64,000 nt of DNA from Paraburkholderia rhynchosiae (GCF_002879865.1 NZ_PNXY01000001.1:186001-250000), one strand, 5' to 3'; shown: positions 1-9,890, counted from the stretch's first letter. The notes: generated by a model from the letters alone, not told the origin. Translations and numbers: made by a program.

Positions 1-561
1 CGCTTTCAAGTAATCCCATACGTCGGCTTCAGTCCAGTCCGTGAGCGGATTGAACTTCGCGATGTTGCGCGCGGCGTCGTGCTCTTCCTCGTGCAATTCG
101 GCACGCGTCACCGACTGCTCGCGGCGCTGGCCCGTGATCCATGCGCTCACGTCCGACAGTGCGCGGTTCAACGGCTCGACCTTGCGGATTTCGCAGCAGC
201 GCTTGCGCAGATCGACGCTTTCATAAAACGCGTTCAGACCATGCGATGCGACGTATTCGTCGATTGCGGCAGCCTGCGGATGGAACTGCTCGATGTCGTA
301 GCCATAGCGCTCTTTCACACGATCGATCATGCCGAGCGTCTCGGCATGCAAGCGGCCGGTATTCAACGAGAAGATGCCGATCTTCACGCCGCGCGACAAA
401 ATGGCGTGCGTGAGCAACATGTCTTCGGCGGCGAGGCTGCTTGCCAGTTTCACGTTGGCGTGACGTGCGGCGATCGAATCGAGCAGCGCGTCAAGGCGCT
501 CGACTTTCGCGGCGAGTTCCGGCGCGAGCGATTGCAATTGCGACGGGACGGCGGCGCTCAT
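1..561 (-). CDS. cysH: Assimilatory APS/PAPS reductase CysH (3' end outside window)
   Basis: Reduces adenylylsulfate (or PAPS) to sulfite in cytoplasmic sulfate assimilation. The N-terminal 187 codons are present; the gene continues past the left edge. Visible family marks are the strings NTGRLHAETL, VDLRKRCCEIRKVEPL and FNPLTDWTEADVWDY. The Cys-Cys pair in RKRCCEIRK is known in the iron-sulfur type that uses APS; its partner CxxC would lie in the missing C-terminus, so substrate choice is inferred. The ATG at 561 overlaps the stop of the upstream DUF934 gene (ATGA), which implies translational coupling in a cysI-DUF934-cysH operon. Confidence 0.92.
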   Translation of the reverse strand, partial: MSAAVPSQLQSLAPELAAKVERLDALLDSIAARHANVKLASSLAAEDMLLTHAILSRGVKIGIFSLNTGRLHAETLGMIDRVKERYGYDIEQFHPQAAAIDEYVASHGLNAFYESVDLRKRCCEIRKVEPLNRALSDVSAWITGQRREQSVTRAELHEEEHDAARNIAKFNPLTDWTEADVWDYLKA

Positions 562-1112
562 GCCGGGACCTTTTGCGAAGCAGAGGCGGAAGCCGAAGCA
601 GCACGGCGGCGGAACAGCGGGGCCGGTTCGTCGAACGCGCCCTGGTACTGCACGGTAAAGTCGTCGAACGCTTTCAGTGCGTCGCTGATGTCCTTGTCCG
701 CGCGCACCGCGAAAGCGTCGAAGCCGCAGCGGAACATCAAACGCACCTGATCGCGCAGCACGTCACCGATGGCGCGCAGTTCGCCCTTGTAGCCATAGCG
801 TTCGCGCAACAGGCGGCCGATGCTATAGCCGCGGCCGTCGCGAAACACCGGGAAGTCCACAGCGATCACCGCAATCTTGTCGAAGTCGCCGGCAATGTCC
901 GCCGGTTCGCTGTCCGGCGCGAGCCACACGCCGAGTTCGGCGGCAGTTCGCGACGCGCTCAACGCATCGCGTTCAGCTTGCCAGAATGCGAGCGGCACAA
1001 GCACTTTGCCGGCCGGCAGTTCATTCACCGCGGGCAGGGAACCGTCTTCCGCCGGGCGCACCACCGTCCAGTCATCGTTGACGATCGCGCGGTTCTTGAT
1101 GATAGAAGCCAT
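558..1112 (-). CDS. DUF934 family protein of the sulfite reductase operon
   Basis: This 184-residue cytoplasmic protein begins MASIIKNRAIVNDDW and contains the segment KIAVIAVDFPVFRDGRGYS, typical of DUF934 proteins found between cysI and cysH in Burkholderiales. Its biochemical role is not established; a helper function for sulfite reductase is inferred from its position. The reading frame is open further upstream to about 1241, but that extension overlaps cysI and has atypical composition, so the ATG at 1112, 22 bases after the cysI stop, is preferred. The stop overlaps the cysH start. Confidence 0.87.
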   Translation of the reverse strand: MASIIKNRAIVNDDWTVVRPAEDGSLPAVNELPAGKVLVPLAFWQAERDALSASRTAAELGVWLAPDSEPADIAGDFDKIAVIAVDFPVFRDGRGYSIGRLLRERYGYKGELRAIGDVLRDQVRLMFRCGFDAFAVRADKDISDALKAFDDFTVQYQGAFDEPAPLFRRRAASASASASQKVPA

Positions 1113-1134
1113 CTGTTCTGTATCCTTTGCGCGG

Positions 1135-2814
1135 TTACGCATGAGCCGGTTGACGCGACGCGTACACGCGTTCCTTGAACGGGGCGATGCCGATACGGGT
1201 GTACGTATCGATGAAACGCTCGCCTTCTTCGCGGTTTTCAACGAACGTGTCGATCACCTTCGAGATCACGTCCGGCATTTCTTCCGCCGAGAACGAAGGG
1301 CCGATCACGCGGCCGAGGTGAGCGCCCGTCGCGCCCGTGCCCTGCTCGCCGCCGAGCGTCACCTGATACCACTCCGAGCCGTCCTTATCGACGCCCAGAA
1401 TGCCGATATTGCCGACATGGTGATGACCGCAAGCGTTGATGCAACCCGAGATGTTCAGCGACACGTCGCCGAGGTCATACACGTAGTCGAGATCGCTGAA
1501 ACGTTCCTGAATGGCAAGCGCAATCGGAATCGACTTCGCATTTGCGAGCGAGCAGAAATCACCGCCCGGGCACGCGATGATGTCAGTCAGCAAGCCGATG
1601 TTCGCCGTCGCGAAACCTTGCGTCTTAGCCTTTTCCCACAGCGCGAACAGGTCGCGCTTCTTGACGTTCGCGAGAATCAGGTTCTGTTCGTGCGACACGC
1701 GAATCTCGCCCAGCGAATACTCGTCGGCCCAATCGGCGACCGCTTCCATTTGCGCGTCGGTTGCATCGCCCGGCGCAACAATGCCGTTCTTCAGCGACAG
1801 CGTGACGGCTGCATAACCCGACACCTTATGCGGACGCACATTGCGCTCGACCCAGCGTGCGAATGCGCGGTTTTCCAGCAGATGCTTTTCGAACGATGCG
1901 TCCGTGTCGGCCAGCTTCTCGTACACCGGCGGCTGGAAGTATTGCGACACGCGATCCAGTTCGGCTTGCGTGAGCGTCGAAGGACCGTCCTTCAGGTGCT
2001 GCCATTCTTCTTCGACTTGCGCGGCGAACTTCTCGGGGCTCAGCGCCTTCACGAGAATCTTGATGCGCGCCTTGTACATGTTGTCGCGGCGGCCGTAGCG
2101 GTTGTACACACGCAGCACGGCTTCGCTGTAGGTCAGCAGGTGTTGCCACGGCAGGTCTTTGCGGATCACCGCGCCGACAATCGGCGTGCGGCCCAGACCG
2201 CCACCGGCCAGAATATCGACCACCAGTTCGCCCTGAGCATTGCGTTTCACGTACACGCCCATGTCGTGAATCTGCACAGCCGCACGGTCTTCGTGCGAAC
2301 CTGACACGGCGATCTTGAACTTGCGCGGGAGCCACGCGAATTCGGGGTGAAATGTCGACCATTGACGCAGAATTTCCGCCCAGGGACGCGGATCGACGAA
2401 TTCGTCGGGAGCCACGCCTGCGAACTGATCGGCGGTAATGTTGCGGATGCAATTGCCTGAGGTCTGAATGCCGTGCATCTGCACCGAGGCGAGCTTGCGC
2501 AGAATCTCCGGCGTTTCCTCGAGCTGGATCCAGTTGTACTGGATGTTCGAGCGCGTGGAGAAATGGCCGTAGCCGCGGTCGTGCTCGCGCGCGATCGTGG
2601 CGAGCATGCGAAGCTGGTCGCTGCGCAGATTGCCGTACGGAATCGCGATGCGGTGCATGTACGCGTGGCGCTGATAGTACAGGCCGTTCTGCAGACGCAG
2701 CGGACGAAACTCCTCTTCGCTCAATTCGCCCGACAAGCGGCGGCGAACCTGATCGGCATACTGCGCGACCCGTTCATCGACGATGGTCTGGTCGTACTGA
2801 TCGTATTGGTACAT
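1135..2814 (-). CDS. cysI: Sulfite/nitrite reductase hemoprotein subunit (CysI-like)
   Basis: Reduces sulfite to sulfide with six electrons using siroheme and a 4Fe-4S cluster. The protein has 559 residues, the usual length for the single-chain family. Cluster ligands are visible as CPGGDFC (about residues 414-420) and CINACG (about 455-460), followed by HHHVGNIGI. The N-terminal ferredoxin-like half contains HAYMHRIAIPYGNL. It heads a minus-strand operon with DUF934 and cysH and diverges from a CysB-type regulator, which supports sulfite rather than nitrite as substrate. No separate flavoprotein subunit is visible, so the electron donor is unknown from this window. Confidence 0.92.
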   Translation of the reverse strand: MYQYDQYDQTIVDERVAQYADQVRRRLSGELSEEEFRPLRLQNGLYYQRHAYMHRIAIPYGNLRSDQLRMLATIAREHDRGYGHFSTRSNIQYNWIQLEETPEILRKLASVQMHGIQTSGNCIRNITADQFAGVAPDEFVDPRPWAEILRQWSTFHPEFAWLPRKFKIAVSGSHEDRAAVQIHDMGVYVKRNAQGELVVDILAGGGLGRTPIVGAVIRKDLPWQHLLTYSEAVLRVYNRYGRRDNMYKARIKILVKALSPEKFAAQVEEEWQHLKDGPSTLTQAELDRVSQYFQPPVYEKLADTDASFEKHLLENRAFARWVERNVRPHKVSGYAAVTLSLKNGIVAPGDATDAQMEAVADWADEYSLGEIRVSHEQNLILANVKKRDLFALWEKAKTQGFATANIGLLTDIIACPGGDFCSLANAKSIPIALAIQERFSDLDYVYDLGDVSLNISGCINACGHHHVGNIGILGVDKDGSEWYQVTLGGEQGTGATGAHLGRVIGPSFSAEEMPDVISKVIDTFVENREEGERFIDTYTRIGIAPFKERVYASRQPAHA

Positions 2815-3041
2815 TCGGGGACCCCAATTTTTTGCGTTACCGCGTGACCCGCGGCGGTCCGGCTCCGCCGCGCTCAGAACGTCCGTGTTTGTCAGCAGGA
2901 TCGAGTCAGGGTTTAGACCTATCTCTCATTTGCTTATAACAAACACAGATATCCATATTGAAAAAGATGGACAGATCGTAATAAACTCGCCTTATATTTC
3001 AAACGACTAAAAAATTCTTTTGATATGCGGAGAGGTTATAT
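2815..3041. promoter_or_regulatory. AT-rich divergent promoter region between cysI and the LysR gene
   Basis: This 227-base spacer holds both divergent start regions. Positions about 2920-3040 are much richer in A and T than the surroundings, with TTATAA-type strings suited to -10 boxes on both strands and to a LysR-type binding site. The plus-strand gene has a good ribosome binding site (GGAGAGG, about 7 bases before its ATG). I could not fix a convincing -35/-10 pair. Binding by the adjacent CysB-like regulator is inferred from gene order. Confidence 0.5.
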
Positions 3042-3983
3042 ATGAACCTGCACCAGTTCCGCTTCGTGCGCGAGGCCGTCCGGCAGAACTTCAATCTGAC
3101 AGAAGCGGCCAAGGCACTGTATACAAGCCAGCCGGGCGTTTCGAAGGCGATCATCGAGCTCGAGGACGAACTGGGCGTCGAAATCTTCACACGGCACGGA
3201 AAGCGCGTGCGCTCGTTGACCGAGCCCGGCCGCATCATACTTCAGTCAGTCGAGCGGATCCTTCAGGAAGTCGAGAGTCTGAAGCGCGTCGGTAAAGACT
3301 ACGCGGCCCAGGATCAGGGCAACCTCGTGATCGCCGCCACACATACCCAGGCGCGCTACTCGCTGCCCGCCGCCATCGCCGAGTTCAAGAAGCGCTTTCC
3401 GAAGGTCCACCTTTCGATTCTGCAAGGGAGCCCGACCCAGGTTGCCGAGATGGTGCTGCACGACCAGGCCGACCTCGCCATCGCCACTGAGGCGATCGCC
3501 AACTATAAGGAGCTGGTCTCGCTGCCGTGTTTCCAGTGGCATCACGTGGCGGTGATGCAGCCGGATCACCCGCTGCTCGACCGCAAGCTTTTGTCGCTGG
3601 ATGATCTGACCCAGTATCCGCTGATTACCTACGACAACGCGTTCGCCGGCCGCACCAAGATCAACGAGGCGTTCCGGCTGCGCGGACTGCATCCGGACAT
3701 CGTGCTGGAAGCGATCGACGCCGACGTGATCAAGACCTATGTGGAACTGGGTCTCGGCGTCGGCATCATGGCGGACATTGCGTTCAACGCGGAGCGCGAC
3801 CGCCATTTGCGCGCGATGCCGGTCGGCCACCTGTTCGGCAGCAACGTAACGCGAGTCGCGCTGAAACAGGGCGCGTATCTGCGCAGCTATGTGTACACGC
3901 TCGTCGAACTGCTGTCGCCGAGCATGAACCGCAAGCTGATCGAACAGGCGCTCAAGGGCGAACACGAAACCTACGAACTCTGA
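3042..3983 (+). CDS. cysB: CysB-type LysR transcriptional regulator
   Basis: LysR-family activator of sulfur assimilation genes; 313 residues. The N-terminal winged helix-turn-helix spans about residues 1-60 (NFNLTEAAKALYTSQPGVSKAI is the recognition region). The effector domain contains ATHTQARYSLPAAI and FKKRFPKVHLSILQGSPTQ, characteristic of the CysB/Cbl subgroup that senses O-acetylserine, N-acetylserine or APS. It is transcribed divergently from cysI, the classical arrangement for a local regulator. CysB and Cbl cannot be told apart from sequence alone, so the symbol is a best guess. Confidence 0.88.
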   Translation: MNLHQFRFVREAVRQNFNLTEAAKALYTSQPGVSKAIIELEDELGVEIFTRHGKRVRSLTEPGRIILQSVERILQEVESLKRVGKDYAAQDQGNLVIAATHTQARYSLPAAIAEFKKRFPKVHLSILQGSPTQVAEMVLHDQADLAIATEAIANYKELVSLPCFQWHHVAVMQPDHPLLDRKLLSLDDLTQYPLITYDNAFAGRTKINEAFRLRGLHPDIVLEAIDADVIKTYVELGLGVGIMADIAFNAERDRHLRAMPVGHLFGSNVTRVALKQGAYLRSYVYTLVELLSPSMNRKLIEQALKGEHETYEL

Positions 3984-4026
3984 ACTCACCACCGCTTCTC
4001 GCTATCCCCGCTACGGAGACCCATCG

Positions 4027-5187
4027 ATGATGTCGCATAACAACAAACTTCGCGGCCTCGCCGCTCTCGGCGCTCTTTTGTTCGCCACTGCCGCACATGC
4101 CGACATCAAGGTCGGCGTCGATCTGTCGAGTACCGGCCCCGCGGCCGTGATCGGCATTACGAGCAAGAACGCAATGCTGATGTGGCCGGCCACCATCGCC
4201 GGCCAGAAAGCCGACTACATTTTTCTCGACGACGCCTCCGACCCCGGCGCCGCGGTGCGCAACATCCGCAAGCTCATCAACGAAGACCACGTCGATGTGG
4301 TCGTCGGCCCGAACATCACGCCGGCCGCCATGGCCGCGCTCGATCCGGTCGCCGGAAGCCAGACGCCGATGATCACGCTGATCGGCTCGGCGAGCGTAGT
4401 GGAGCCGCAAGAAGGCAAGAAAGTATGGGCCTACAAGATGGCGCAGACCGACAGCGCGATGGCCGACGTGATGACGCGCTACATGTCGAACCACAACGTG
4501 AAGACGGTGGGCTTCATCGGTTTCGCGGACGGCTACGGCGAAAGCTGGCTCAACGAGTTCAGCAAGTTCGCGGCGCTGCGCCACATTCAACTGGTAGCGA
4601 CCGAGCGCTATAACCGCACGGACGCGAGCGTGACCGGCCAGATTCTCAAGCTGATGGCCGCGAAGCCCGACGCGATTCTGATCGCTGGCGCGGGCACGCC
4701 GACTGTGTTGCCGCAGCGCACGCTGATCGAGCGCGGTTTCAAAGGCCCCATTTATCAGACGCATGGCATCGCGACGCCCGAGTTCATCAAGCTGGGCGGC
4801 AAGGACGTGGAAGGCACGCTGTTCCCGACGCAGCCGGTCGTGGTGGCGCGCACGCTGCCGGCCGATCATCCGGCGAAAAAGGCGGCGCTCGCGTTCGCGA
4901 ACGACTATGAGGCGAAGTACGGGCCGGGCAGTGTGACGCAATTCGCGGGCGATGCGGCCGGCGTCTATCCGCGTTTGCAGGACGCGGTGGCGCGCGCACT
5001 GAAGACCGCGCAGCCGGGCACTCAGGCGTTCCGCGTTGCGTTGCGCAACGAACTGGAACACGCGCATGAGCTGGTCGTGCCGAATGGTGTGGTCAATACG
5101 AGCGCGAAGGACCACGTGGGGCTGGATCAGCGCGCGAGCGTGATGGGCACGATCAAAAACGGCAAGTTCGTTTATTTGAGTCAATAA
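4027..5187 (+). CDS. Orphan branched-chain amino-acid type (type I) ABC substrate-binding protein
   Basis: A periplasmic binding protein of 386 residues. The Sec signal peptide ends near AAHA/DIK (about residue 22), then the mature protein begins IKVGVDLSSTGPAAVIG, the usual start of the LivK/HAAT fold. ASDPGAAVRNIRKLI and DVVVGPNITPAAMAAL are typical of the family. No permease or ATPase lies beside it, so it must work with a transporter encoded elsewhere. The start follows CTACGGAGACCC, a reasonable ribosome binding site. It sits 43 bases after the CysB-like gene; a sulfur-compound ligand is possible but unproven. Confidence 0.85.
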   Translation: MMSHNNKLRGLAALGALLFATAAHADIKVGVDLSSTGPAAVIGITSKNAMLMWPATIAGQKADYIFLDDASDPGAAVRNIRKLINEDHVDVVVGPNITPAAMAALDPVAGSQTPMITLIGSASVVEPQEGKKVWAYKMAQTDSAMADVMTRYMSNHNVKTVGFIGFADGYGESWLNEFSKFAALRHIQLVATERYNRTDASVTGQILKLMAAKPDAILIAGAGTPTVLPQRTLIERGFKGPIYQTHGIATPEFIKLGGKDVEGTLFPTQPVVVARTLPADHPAKKAALAFANDYEAKYGPGSVTQFAGDAAGVYPRLQDAVARALKTAQPGTQAFRVALRNELEHAHELVVPNGVVNTSAKDHVGLDQRASVMGTIKNGKFVYLSQ

Positions 5188-5424
5188 GCCCGTGAGACGG
5201 TCTGGGGGCGCGCCGTTCAGGCGCTGGGTGCTCAACCTGCTGCCCAAGCGTCATGCTCAAACTCTGCGCCGCAGCCTCCGTGTACCATGCTGACGGCCAG
5301 CTTGCGGTGAGCGCGGGCTCAGGCTAATTTGCCGATTTTGCGACGAGCGCGCGGCGCGCCCGCTCGTCGAGGCCACCGCCGAATCCGCGTGTATCGCCAA
5401 TCCGTGAAGTCCGTCAGATCGCGC

Positions 5425-6618
5425 ATGCTAAAGACCAGAAAACGCATCATCATCGCCGCTGTCGTTGCCGTCGTGATCCTCGCCATCGCGATCGCCCAGG
5501 CGATCAGAAAGCGCGAGACTCCCGCCGCCGCGACGGACACGGTTTCTTCCGTCATCGAATTCAGCCCCGACGACCTCACCACGGTCAGCCGCCGCACGCT
5601 CGTCCAGACGCTACCGCTCACCGGCTCTCTGCGCGCCGTCACGCAAGCCGCGGTCAAATCGAAAGTAGCCGGCTCGGTACTCGAAGTCGCCGTGCGCGAA
5701 GGCGACGCGGTCAAGACCGGCCAGATCCTCGCGAAGATCGACGCGCGCGACTATGTTGCCCGCGCCGAGCAAAGCCGCGGACAGATGGCCGCGATGGCGG
5801 GCCAGCTCGACATCGCGCGGCAAACGCTCGAGAACAATCGCGTGCTGGTCGAAAAAGGCTTTATTTCGAAGAACGCGTTCGACACCGCGCAAAGCCAGTA
5901 CGAGATCGCGCGCGCGAATCTCGATGCGGCGCGCGCGGCGCTGGCGTCGTCGAATCTCTCGCTCGCCGATACCGTTGTGCGTTCGCCGCTCGACGGACAG
6001 ATCGCGTCGCGTTCGGTCGAGCCAGGCGAAAAGGTCGCTGTGGATACCAAGCTGTTCGACGTGGTCGGTTTGCGCACGCTCGAACTCGAAGCGCCGGTGC
6101 CGGTCGGCGAGATCGGCCGCGTGCGGATCGGTCAGCCGGTGCAGATCGCGTTCGACGGCATCGACGCGCCCGTAGAAGGCGCGATCACGCGCATCAATCC
6201 GGCCGCGCAGCTAGGCTCGCGCTCGATCATGGTCTATGTGCAGGTCGCCAATCCATCGGGCACGTTGCGCGTGGGCATGTTCGGCACGGGCACGATTTCC
6301 GTAGGCAGCCGGCCCAACGTGCTCGCGGTGCCCGCCACCGCGGTGCGCACTGACGGCGCGCGTCACAGCGTCTATGCGCTCGTCGGCGGCAAGCTGGTCG
6401 AGCAGCTCGTGCAGACCGGCATCACGGGCGACGCTGACGGCGGCACGTGGACCGAAATCGTCGGCGGCCCGCTCGCAACCGGCCAGCGGATCGTGAAGAA
6501 CAATCTCGGCTCCTTGCGCATCGGCAGCACGGTGCATATGGTGCCCGCGACCGGAGCCACGACGCCGACGTCCACGTCCGCGCCCGCAGCCAGCGCGCCC
6601 GGCTCCGGCCAACGCTGA
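5425..6618 (+). CDS. RND efflux periplasmic adaptor (membrane fusion protein)
   Basis: Links an inner-membrane RND pump to an outer-membrane channel. The chosen ATG gives 397 residues beginning MLKTRKRIIIAAVVAVV, an N-terminal signal anchor over about residues 8-25. A lipoyl/barrel-sandwich half (VKSKVAGSVLEVAVREGDAVKTGQ) precedes a coiled-coil hairpin (about residues 110-190, rich in AQSRGQMAAMAG and ANLDAARAALAS), and the second half follows (VRSPLDGQIASRSVEPGEKV). The C-terminal tail is rich in Thr, Pro and Ala. The gene lies 15 bases upstream of its permease. The frame extends upstream to 5329 from a TTG, but that part is Arg-rich and unlikely to be translated. Confidence 0.92.
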   Translation: MLKTRKRIIIAAVVAVVILAIAIAQAIRKRETPAAATDTVSSVIEFSPDDLTTVSRRTLVQTLPLTGSLRAVTQAAVKSKVAGSVLEVAVREGDAVKTGQILAKIDARDYVARAEQSRGQMAAMAGQLDIARQTLENNRVLVEKGFISKNAFDTAQSQYEIARANLDAARAALASSNLSLADTVVRSPLDGQIASRSVEPGEKVAVDTKLFDVVGLRTLELEAPVPVGEIGRVRIGQPVQIAFDGIDAPVEGAITRINPAAQLGSRSIMVYVQVANPSGTLRVGMFGTGTISVGSRPNVLAVPATAVRTDGARHSVYALVGGKLVEQLVQTGITGDADGGTWTEIVGGPLATGQRIVKNNLGSLRIGSTVHMVPATGATTPTSTSAPAASAPGSGQR

Positions 6619-6633
6619 GCGGAGCCCTGGCCC

Positions 6634-9600
6634 ATGTGGTTTACGCGCATCAGCATTGGCAACCCGGTGCTCGCCACAATGATGATGATGGCCTTCCTCG
6701 TGATGGGCCTCTTCTCATATCAGCGGCTCAAAGTCGATCAGTTCCCCGACATCACGTTTCCGATTGTGGTCGTGCAGACGGCGTACCCGGGCGCATCGCC
6801 GGAATCGGTCGAGTCGGATGTCACGCGCAAGATCGAGGAAGCCGTCAACACGATCAGCGGCATCGATCAGATCACGTCGCGTTCGTACGACGCCCAATCG
6901 GTCGTGATCGTGCAGTTCGATCTCGCGGTCGACGCCGTGCAGGCCGCCCAGGACGTGCGCGACAAGATCGCGCTGATCCGGCCCGATCTGCGTGACGGCG
7001 TGAAGGAGCCGCGCGTACTGCGCTACGACCCGGCTGATATGCCGATCGTGACGGTAGCGGTATCGAATGCGCCGGGCGCGTCGCTCTCCACGCGCGATCT
7101 GACCACCGTTGCCGATCAGATCGTGCGCAAGCGACTGGAGACAGTGCGCGGCGTCGGCTCTGTGTCGCTCGTCGGCGGCGTGAAGCGGCAAGTGCAGATC
7201 GACGTGAATCCGCAGAAGCTGCAAGCGCTCTCGGTCGGCGTGGATCAGGTGATCCGCGCGGTGCAGAACGAGAACCAGGAGATTCCCGCCGGGCCGCTGA
7301 CGTCGAACAGCGTCGAGCAGGCCGTGCAGGTGAAGGGCCGCTTCGAGACGCCGGCCGACTTCAAGCGGATCATCGTCGCGCGGCGCGGCGCGCAGTCCGC
7401 GATTCCCACGGCTTCGTCCACCACGCAGCCAGTGACGCTCGATCAGGTCGCCGACGTGATCGACGGTCAACAGGAAGCGGACAGCATGGCGCTGCTGAAC
7501 GGCCGGCGCGCGCTGTTTCTGTCGATCATCAAGGCGCAAGGCGAAAACACGGTCGATGTCGCCCATGGCGTGCGCGCGGAAGTCGCGCGCTTGCAGCCGC
7601 AATTGCCGCCCGGCGTAAAACTCGACATCACCGACGACTCGTCGATCAACATTGAAGAGAGCGTCAACGAAGTGACGCGCACATTGCTCGAAGGCGCCTT
7701 GCTGACCGTGTTGATCGTGTTCCTGTTTCTCGGCTCGTGGCGCAGCACGGTCATCACCGGACTCACGCTGCCCATTGCGCTGATCGGCACGTTCGCGGTG
7801 ATGTACGCGTGCGGCTTCACGGTCAACGTGATCACGCTGATGGCGCTGTCGCTGTGCGTGGGCCTCCTGATCGACGACGCAATCGTGGTGCGCGAGAACA
7901 TCGTGCGCCACGTGCAGCTCGGCGCGGACCATCGCACGGCGGCGCTCGACGGCACGAAGGAAATTGCGCTCGCCGTGCTCGCAACGACCTTCTCGATTGT
8001 CGCGGTGTTTTTGCCGGTCGGCTTCATGGGCGGCATCATCGGCCGCTTCTTCCATCAGTTCGGCATCACGGTCGCCGCCGCCGTGCTGATCTCGATGTTC
8101 GTGTCGTTCACGCTCGATCCGATGTTGTCGTCGATCTGGCCGGACCCCGATCTGCACGACGCGGACACCGGCCGCAAAGGCTATCGTTATGGGCGGCTTA
8201 TCGAGCGTTCGCTGCATCTGTTCGACAGGCAGATCGAGCGACTCACCACGTTCTATCAACGTCTGCTCGACTGGTCGCTCGGACATCGCGCGATCACGCT
8301 CGTGGTGGCCGCGGCAACTTTCTTCGGCAGCCTGTTTCTGGTGCCTTTTGTCGGCACCGAGTTCGTGCCGAACGCGGACTTCTCCGTCACGAAGATCGGC
8401 TTGAACACGCCCGTGGGCACCTCGCTCGCAGCGACGTCGGAGAAAGTCCAGCAGGTCGAGGCGATTCTCGCCACGTATCCCGAAGTGCGCTTCACGTACG
8501 CGACGGTCAACTCGGGCTACACGCAAGGCAAGAACAACGCGCTCATCACCGTGCGCCTGAAAGGCCGGCGCGACCGTGCGCGCGGCGTGGCGGAACTGAA
8601 TCAGGTGTTTCGCGCGCGGCTTGCCTCGGTGGCGGGGGTGACGGTAACCGAAATCGGCATGCCGGACGGCGCGGGCAGCACGAAGGCGATCCAGTTGAGC
8701 TTGCAGGGCGAGAACATGGACGAATTGCGCCGGCTCTCCGAAGCGGCCCAGGTCCGCATGCGCAAGATTCCCGGGCTCGTCGACCTCGATTCGAGCCTGA
8801 AGGCGGACAAGCCCATCGTCGCGGTGAATGTGAAGCGCGAGCTGGCGTCCGACCTCGGCGTGGGCGTGGCCGACATCGGCACCGCATTGCGGCCGCTGCT
8901 TTCCGGCGACGCGATCAGCACATGGCGTGCGCCGGACGATCAGGACTACGACGTCAGCGTGCGTTTGCCGCGCGCGCAACGCCAGGACGTCGACGATCTC
9001 GCTAGGCTGATGATCGCCACCAATCGCACCGACTCGAATGGCGCGCCGGTGCTCGTGCCGCTGCGGCAAATCGCGGACATCGTGAGGACGACCGGGCCCG
9101 ACGTGCTGAACCGCCGCGACCTGCAGCGAGAGGTCATGCTGACGACGAACGTGAACGGCCGCTCTTCCGGCGAAGTCGCGTCGGACATTGCAAAGACGCT
9201 CGACGCAATGCATCTGCCCGCCGGTTATCACTATCGCTTCGAAGGCTCGACGAAAAGCATGAACGAGTCGTTCGTGTATGCAGTCGAGGCGCTCGCACTC
9301 GCGGTGATTTTCATCTACATGATTCTCGCGTCGCAGTTCGCGAGCTTCGCGCAACCGCTCGCGATCATGGCGTCGCTGCCGCTGACGCTGATCGGCGTGC
9401 TCATCGCACTGCTGTTGTTCGGCAGCACGCTGAACATGTTCTCGATCATTGGCTTCGTGATGCTGATGGGACTCGTCACCAAAAACGCCATCCTGCTTGT
9501 GGACTTCGCGAACCAGGCACGACGCGGCACGCTGCTCGACGCATCGGGCAAAGGGCGCGTGATGGAACGGCGCGAGGCGTTGCTCGAAGCGGCACGCGTG

Positions 9601-9828
9601 CGTTTGCGGCCCATTCTGATGACAACGCTCGCGATGATCTTCGGCATGCTGCCGCTCGCCGCCGCGCTCGGCGAAGGCGGCGAGCAACGCGGGCCGCTTG
9701 GGCAGACCGTGATTGGCGGCGTGATTACGTCGTCGATCTTGACGCTCGTCGTCGTGCCGGTGGTGTACACCGTGCTGGAGGATTGGGCGGATTGGCTTCG
9801 GCGGAAGTTGCAGCGCCGGACGCGCTAA
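6634..9828 (+). CDS. RND multidrug efflux permease (AcrB/MexB superfamily)
   Basis: Proton-driven inner-membrane exporter of 1064 residues, the standard HAE1-family length. TM1 lies at about residues 10-30, a large periplasmic loop follows (TAYPGASPESVESDVTRKIEEAV), then a TM2-6 block. The proton-relay Asp pair is visible in GLLIDDAIVV (about residues 414-415). The second half repeats the fold, and the end carries GQTVIGGVITSSILTLVVVPVVYTV. It forms an operon with the adaptor; no outer-membrane factor is adjacent, so it probably borrows a TolC-type channel such as the one at 18472. Substrates cannot be predicted. Confidence 0.94.
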   Translation: MWFTRISIGNPVLATMMMMAFLVMGLFSYQRLKVDQFPDITFPIVVVQTAYPGASPESVESDVTRKIEEAVNTISGIDQITSRSYDAQSVVIVQFDLAVDAVQAAQDVRDKIALIRPDLRDGVKEPRVLRYDPADMPIVTVAVSNAPGASLSTRDLTTVADQIVRKRLETVRGVGSVSLVGGVKRQVQIDVNPQKLQALSVGVDQVIRAVQNENQEIPAGPLTSNSVEQAVQVKGRFETPADFKRIIVARRGAQSAIPTASSTTQPVTLDQVADVIDGQQEADSMALLNGRRALFLSIIKAQGENTVDVAHGVRAEVARLQPQLPPGVKLDITDDSSINIEESVNEVTRTLLEGALLTVLIVFLFLGSWRSTVITGLTLPIALIGTFAVMYACGFTVNVITLMALSLCVGLLIDDAIVVRENIVRHVQLGADHRTAALDGTKEIALAVLATTFSIVAVFLPVGFMGGIIGRFFHQFGITVAAAVLISMFVSFTLDPMLSSIWPDPDLHDADTGRKGYRYGRLIERSLHLFDRQIERLTTFYQRLLDWSLGHRAITLVVAAATFFGSLFLVPFVGTEFVPNADFSVTKIGLNTPVGTSLAATSEKVQQVEAILATYPEVRFTYATVNSGYTQGKNNALITVRLKGRRDRARGVAELNQVFRARLASVAGVTVTEIGMPDGAGSTKAIQLSLQGENMDELRRLSEAAQVRMRKIPGLVDLDSSLKADKPIVAVNVKRELASDLGVGVADIGTALRPLLSGDAISTWRAPDDQDYDVSVRLPRAQRQDVDDLARLMIATNRTDSNGAPVLVPLRQIADIVRTTGPDVLNRRDLQREVMLTTNVNGRSSGEVASDIAKTLDAMHLPAGYHYRFEGSTKSMNESFVYAVEALALAVIFIYMILASQFASFAQPLAIMASLPLTLIGVLIALLLFGSTLNMFSIIGFVMLMGLVTKNAILLVDFANQARRGTLLDASGKGRVMERREALLEAARVRLRPILMTTLAMIFGMLPLAAALGEGGEQRGPLGQTVIGGVITSSILTLVVVPVVYTVLEDWADWLRRKLQRRTR

Positions 9829-9890
9829 GGCGCGCGCCGTCGGCGAAATTGTTAAAGTAGGAGTCTTTCCCTGACTAGCAGTCCCACATC

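Noticed and set aside
1113..1241. Longer N-terminus for the DUF934 protein.
   Set aside because: It would overlap cysI and add a Ser/Arg-rich segment unlike the family; the ATG at 1112 gives the usual length.
6715..9687. A 990-codon open frame antisense to the RND permease.
   Set aside because: It is rich in His and Arg, has no recognisable domain and mirrors the GC-biased codons of the real gene; such antisense frames are common in high-GC DNA.
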